From Octadecabacter sp. (GTDB lineage Bacteria; Pseudomonadota; Alphaproteobacteria; Rhodobacterales; Rhodobacteraceae), in assembly GCA_018500065.2 (NCBI GenBank), contig JAHBAO020000405.1, positions 1 to 9,291 on the forward strand: a stretch of 9,291 nucleotides of DNA, written 5' to 3'. The position numbers were made by a program, and so were the translations under genes. Below are positions 6,832 through 9,291 of the stretch, in pieces. Under the pieces are notes generated by a model that saw only the letters and a program-made list of their open reading frames with translations, was not told the origin of the DNA and ran no database searches. The number at the start of each line of letters is the position of its first letter. Position 1 is the first letter of the stretch.

Positions 6832-8516
6832 GAGTGTTCTTCGGCTGCGGTTGCAGCCAATGCACGGTTGAACGCGCGAAGGGCATCCACCTGAAACAAC
6901 GCTCCGCGAATCTCGGGTGGGCCATCACCATTGGCGGGGGCAACAACAGGAATGAAGTTTGACCCTGTGGCCTCAAGAATGGGCATGGCTTGATCTAAGG
7001 TCTTGTCATCAAACACATATGTCCCCTCCAAGATCAACGTAGCACAGGCTTCAGGGTCCGCCGCTTTCGGATGATCAACGCCGCGCATCACGCTTGCGAC
7101 TTTGAAGGTCCCCAACAAATAGGCTTGTGGCCCTGCCGCCAAATGCACATCGCGCCGTTCTAGCTGCGTCAGGAAGAAACTGCGGTGCACCAGTTTTGAC
7201 GCCAGCGCCGAGGACAACGAGACCGACACCATCACCGCGATGCCTGTTTGCCAGTCACCCGTTAATTCAAACACGATCAGCGTCGTTGAGATCGGCGCGC
7301 CCAACACGGCCGCCGTGACGGCGCCCATGCCGGCGAGTGCGTAAAGCGTTCCTTCTCCTGACACGTCTGGGAAAATCCCTGTCGCGACAACACCGAAGGC
7401 CAAGCCAGTTAGCGCACCGACCATCAAGGACGGCGAAAACACCCCGCCGCCCATGCGACCTGCCATTGTGATGGCAACGGCGACGATCTTGATGAATACA
7501 AACACCACGGCCTCGTGCATGACCAAGCGGCCCGTCAGCGCGTCCGATGTGGTCTCATAACCAACGCCGATGATGTGCGGATAATAGATCGCCAAAGCGC
7601 CCAGCAATGTACCTGCAACCATCGGGCGCAAGTAGCGCGGCATGCCAAGGCGGGCTTGCAAGTTTGATGCAAAATTGTCTGCCCAAAAGATGGACCGCAT
7701 CAAGACGACTGCAATCAAACCACACAGCAACCCGAGGATCAGGAACGCCGGGAGTTCGACGTAAAAGGCCAGCACGTTCTGGTTCGGGATCAGGAATTCG
7801 GTAACATCGCCGTACACAAGGCGGTTGATCACCGTTCCTGCGACAGACGCGATAACAATGGGGGCAAAGGCATGCACCGCGAAGTGGCGCAACACGACCT
7901 CAAGCGCGAAAAGCGCGCCAGCGATCGGGGCATTAAAACTGGCGGACACGGCCGCTGCAACGGCACAGCCCATCAGGTCACGCCCTGTAATCCCGTCTGC
8001 ACGGATCAGGCGGCTTACATAGGTCGACACAACAGACGCCAAATGAACCACCGGCCCTTCTCGACCGGTTGAGCCACCTGTGGACAGCGTGATGAAAGAC
8101 GCAAGCGTCGAAGCGAGGCCTTTGCGTCGCTCGACCCGACCGTCATAAAGCGCAGCCCCTTCGATCACATCCGCAACAGAGCGCACCCGCCCGTCATCGG
8201 TGAAGCGATCCAAGATCAGCCCAACCAGTAAACCGCCCGCCATCGGGATCAGCAGAATCCACCACCAATCAAGGCGCGCCGCATCGGTGCGCAAGTTGGC
8301 AATGTCATCCGTACGGTACAGCCAGGCTTGCAGGCTTTCGATCCCGAAGCGAAACCCGATGGCCGCCAGGCTTGCGGCGATACCGACCAACAACGCGATG
8401 AACCAGAACTGAACCTGTGACGGGCCGCGATCTCGGATCACGTTCCACATGTCGCGCGCGGCTTGAAGGGCATCATCAACCCCTTGCCGTATCGCTGACT
8501 TTTGCGGCTCCGCCAT
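6828..8516 (-). CDS. ClC family chloride channel/transporter with C-terminal CBS region
   Basis: Polytopic inner-membrane anion channel or antiporter of 562 aa with a cytoplasmic C-terminal tail (about 470-555) resembling a CBS region. Conserved ClC features are the external gating glutamate E153 in GREGP (151-155), SFNAPIAGALFALE (193-206), GGVFSP (357-362) forming the anion-site GxFxP motif, and GAPISTTLIVFELTG (406-420). Three sites differ from E. coli CLC-ec1: the GSGIP filter position reads about VRSVA (111-115), the residue aligned with proton glutamate E203 is V207, and the Y445 position appears to be F448. These suggest altered gating or coupling but do not settle channel versus exchanger. 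The ATG at 8516 is preferred over an in-frame GTG at 8534 because AGGGG lies 6 nt upstream of it. It is divergent from the dehydrogenase gene and convergent with DUF427. Confidence 0.94.
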   Translation of the reverse strand: MAEPQKSAIRQGVDDALQAARDMWNVIRDRGPSQVQFWFIALLVGIAASLAAIGFRFGIESLQAWLYRTDDIANLRTDAARLDWWWILLIPMAGGLLVGLILDRFTDDGRVRSVADVIEGAALYDGRVERRKGLASTLASFITLSTGGSTGREGPVVHLASVVSTYVSRLIRADGITGRDLMGCAVAAAVSASFNAPIAGALFALEVVLRHFAVHAFAPIVIASVAGTVINRLVYGDVTEFLIPNQNVLAFYVELPAFLILGLLCGLIAVVLMRSIFWADNFASNLQARLGMPRYLRPMVAGTLLGALAIYYPHIIGVGYETTSDALTGRLVMHEAVVFVFIKIVAVAITMAGRMGGGVFSPSLMVGALTGLAFGVVATGIFPDVSGEGTLYALAGMGAVTAAVLGAPISTTLIVFELTGDWQTGIAVMVSVSLSSALASKLVHRSFFLTQLERRDVHLAAGPQAYLLGTFKVASVMRGVDHPKAADPEACATLILEGTYVFDDKTLDQAMPILEATGSNFIPVVAPANGDGPPEIRGALFQVDALRAFNRALAATAAEEHS

Positions 8517-8593
8517 ATCTTTCCCCTGCTGCACGTCTGGCCCCGAACAAAGGAACCGCCTAGTCTATAGCCACGCCAATGCAGGAGAATTCC
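8517..8593. promoter_or_regulatory. Divergent promoter region, clc and dehydrogenase
   Basis: This 77-bp spacer between two divergent starts must carry promoters for both genes. An AT-richer core (TAGTCTATAG near 8561-8570) could supply a -10 element on either strand, but no matching -35 is clear. The dehydrogenase has a strong AGGAGA at 8583-8588, 5 nt before its ATG. Confidence 0.45.
8523..8527 (-). promoter_or_regulatory. Ribosome binding site fixing the clc start
   Basis: Read on the minus strand this is AGGGG, 6 nt before the ATG at 8516. It decides against the upstream in-frame GTG at 8534. Confidence 0.75.
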
Positions 8594-9291
8594 ATGTCCA
8601 TCGACGCCGCCATTCGTGCGCTTTCCACAGTGTTAGGCGATAGGTTGTCGCTGTCCAAGTCCGATTTGGCCGCACATGGACAATCAGAGACCCACTTTGA
8701 TGCAATCCCACCAGATGCGGTGGCCTATCCGACATCTACAGATGAGGTATCGCAAATCATGGCGATCTGTTCTGAACACCACTGTCCCGTGGTCGGATTT
8801 GGTGCTGGCACGTCCTTGGAAGGGCATACTTTGGCAATCCAAGGCGGCATCGCACTGGATTTCCGCGATATGGCACAGGTGCTTGAGGTCAACAACGAGG
8901 ACATGACGGTGCGCGTTCAACCCGGCATCACGCGTGAAGCGCTGAACCAAGAACTGCGCGCAACAGGGCTGTTCTTCCCCGTTGATCCGGGCGCAAACGC
9001 GTCGCTTGGCGGCATGGCATCCACCCGTGCGCGTGGCACAACGGCGGTGCGCTACGGCACGATGCGCGACAATGTTATGGCGCTTGAAGTGGTGCTGGCA
9101 GATGGGCGCATCATTCGCACGGGGTCCGGTGCGCGCAAATCCAGCGCAGGGTATGATTTGACGGCATTGCTGGTCGGGTCTGAAGGGACTTTGGGATTGA
9201 TCACCGAACTCACCCTGAAACTACAGGGCCAGCCCGAAGCCACCGCCGCCGCCACCTGCGCCTTTGGCACAATCGACGAAGCGGTTCAGAC
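8594..9291 (+). CDS. D-lactate dehydrogenase-like FAD oxidase, 5' part
   Basis: First 232 residues of an FAD-linked oxidase of the GlcD/D-lactate dehydrogenase (cytochrome) family; the gene runs off the right edge, and full-length relatives are about 450-480 aa. The enzyme would oxidise D-lactate or a related 2-hydroxy acid and pass electrons to the respiratory chain. The FAD-binding PCMH fold is visible: VAYPTSTDEVSQIM (about 45-58), GFGAGTSLEGH (68-78), the DPGANASLGGMASTRARGTT block (131-150), RYGTMRDNV and SEGTLGLITELTL. The block usually reads TRASGTNAV or similar; here S is R147 and N is T150, a modest departure near the flavin. The ATG at 8594 has AGGAGA 5 nt upstream, and the frame is open to the edge. 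The substrate is not determined by what is visible; glycolate oxidase GlcD is the main alternative. Confidence 0.88.
   Translation, partial: MSIDAAIRALSTVLGDRLSLSKSDLAAHGQSETHFDAIPPDAVAYPTSTDEVSQIMAICSEHHCPVVGFGAGTSLEGHTLAIQGGIALDFRDMAQVLEVNNEDMTVRVQPGITREALNQELRATGLFFPVDPGANASLGGMASTRARGTTAVRYGTMRDNVMALEVVLADGRIIRTGSGARKSSAGYDLTALLVGSEGTLGLITELTLKLQGQPEATAAATCAFGTIDEAVQ

Overview
The window looks like chromosomal DNA from an alphaproteobacterium, most likely Rhodobacterales (marine roseobacter type). The grounds are moderately high GC, the style of the CobS/CobT proteins, an Xaa-Pro aminopeptidase beginning MFQTFEV, and a sigma-K-like ECF sigma/RskA-type anti-sigma pair. This assignment is by recognition of protein families, not by a search.

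Layout. Positions 119-1362 (minus strand) hold an ECF sigma factor followed by its membrane-anchored RskA-like anti-sigma factor, coupled by an ATGA overlap. A 149-bp divergent spacer (1363-1511) leads to a plus-strand cluster: cobS (1512-2501), a small unlisted ORF of 42 codons (2498-2626), cobT (2627-4501), an M24B Xaa-Pro aminopeptidase (4561-6408) and a DUF427 protein (6490-6831). On the minus strand, a ClC-family chloride channel/transporter (6828-8516) converges on the DUF427 gene and shares its stop-codon bases. Divergent from clc, a D-lactate dehydrogenase-like FAD oxidase starts at 8594 and runs off the right edge.

How the genes work together. CobS (AAA+ ATPase) and CobT (acidic linker plus vWA/MIDAS domain) form the ATPase part of the aerobic cobaltochelatase, which with CobN (not in the window) inserts cobalt into hydrogenobyrinate a,c-diamide during B12 synthesis. 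The aminopeptidase follows cobT by 59 bp without an obvious terminator, so it may be co-transcribed, but no pathway link is evident. The sigma/anti-sigma pair is probably a self-contained envelope stress-response unit.

No mobile element, CRISPR array, tRNA, rRNA or phage gene was seen. The window is mostly ordinary core genome. The best leads are the small coupled ORF squeezed exactly between cobS and cobT, and the channel-like residues in the ClC protein.
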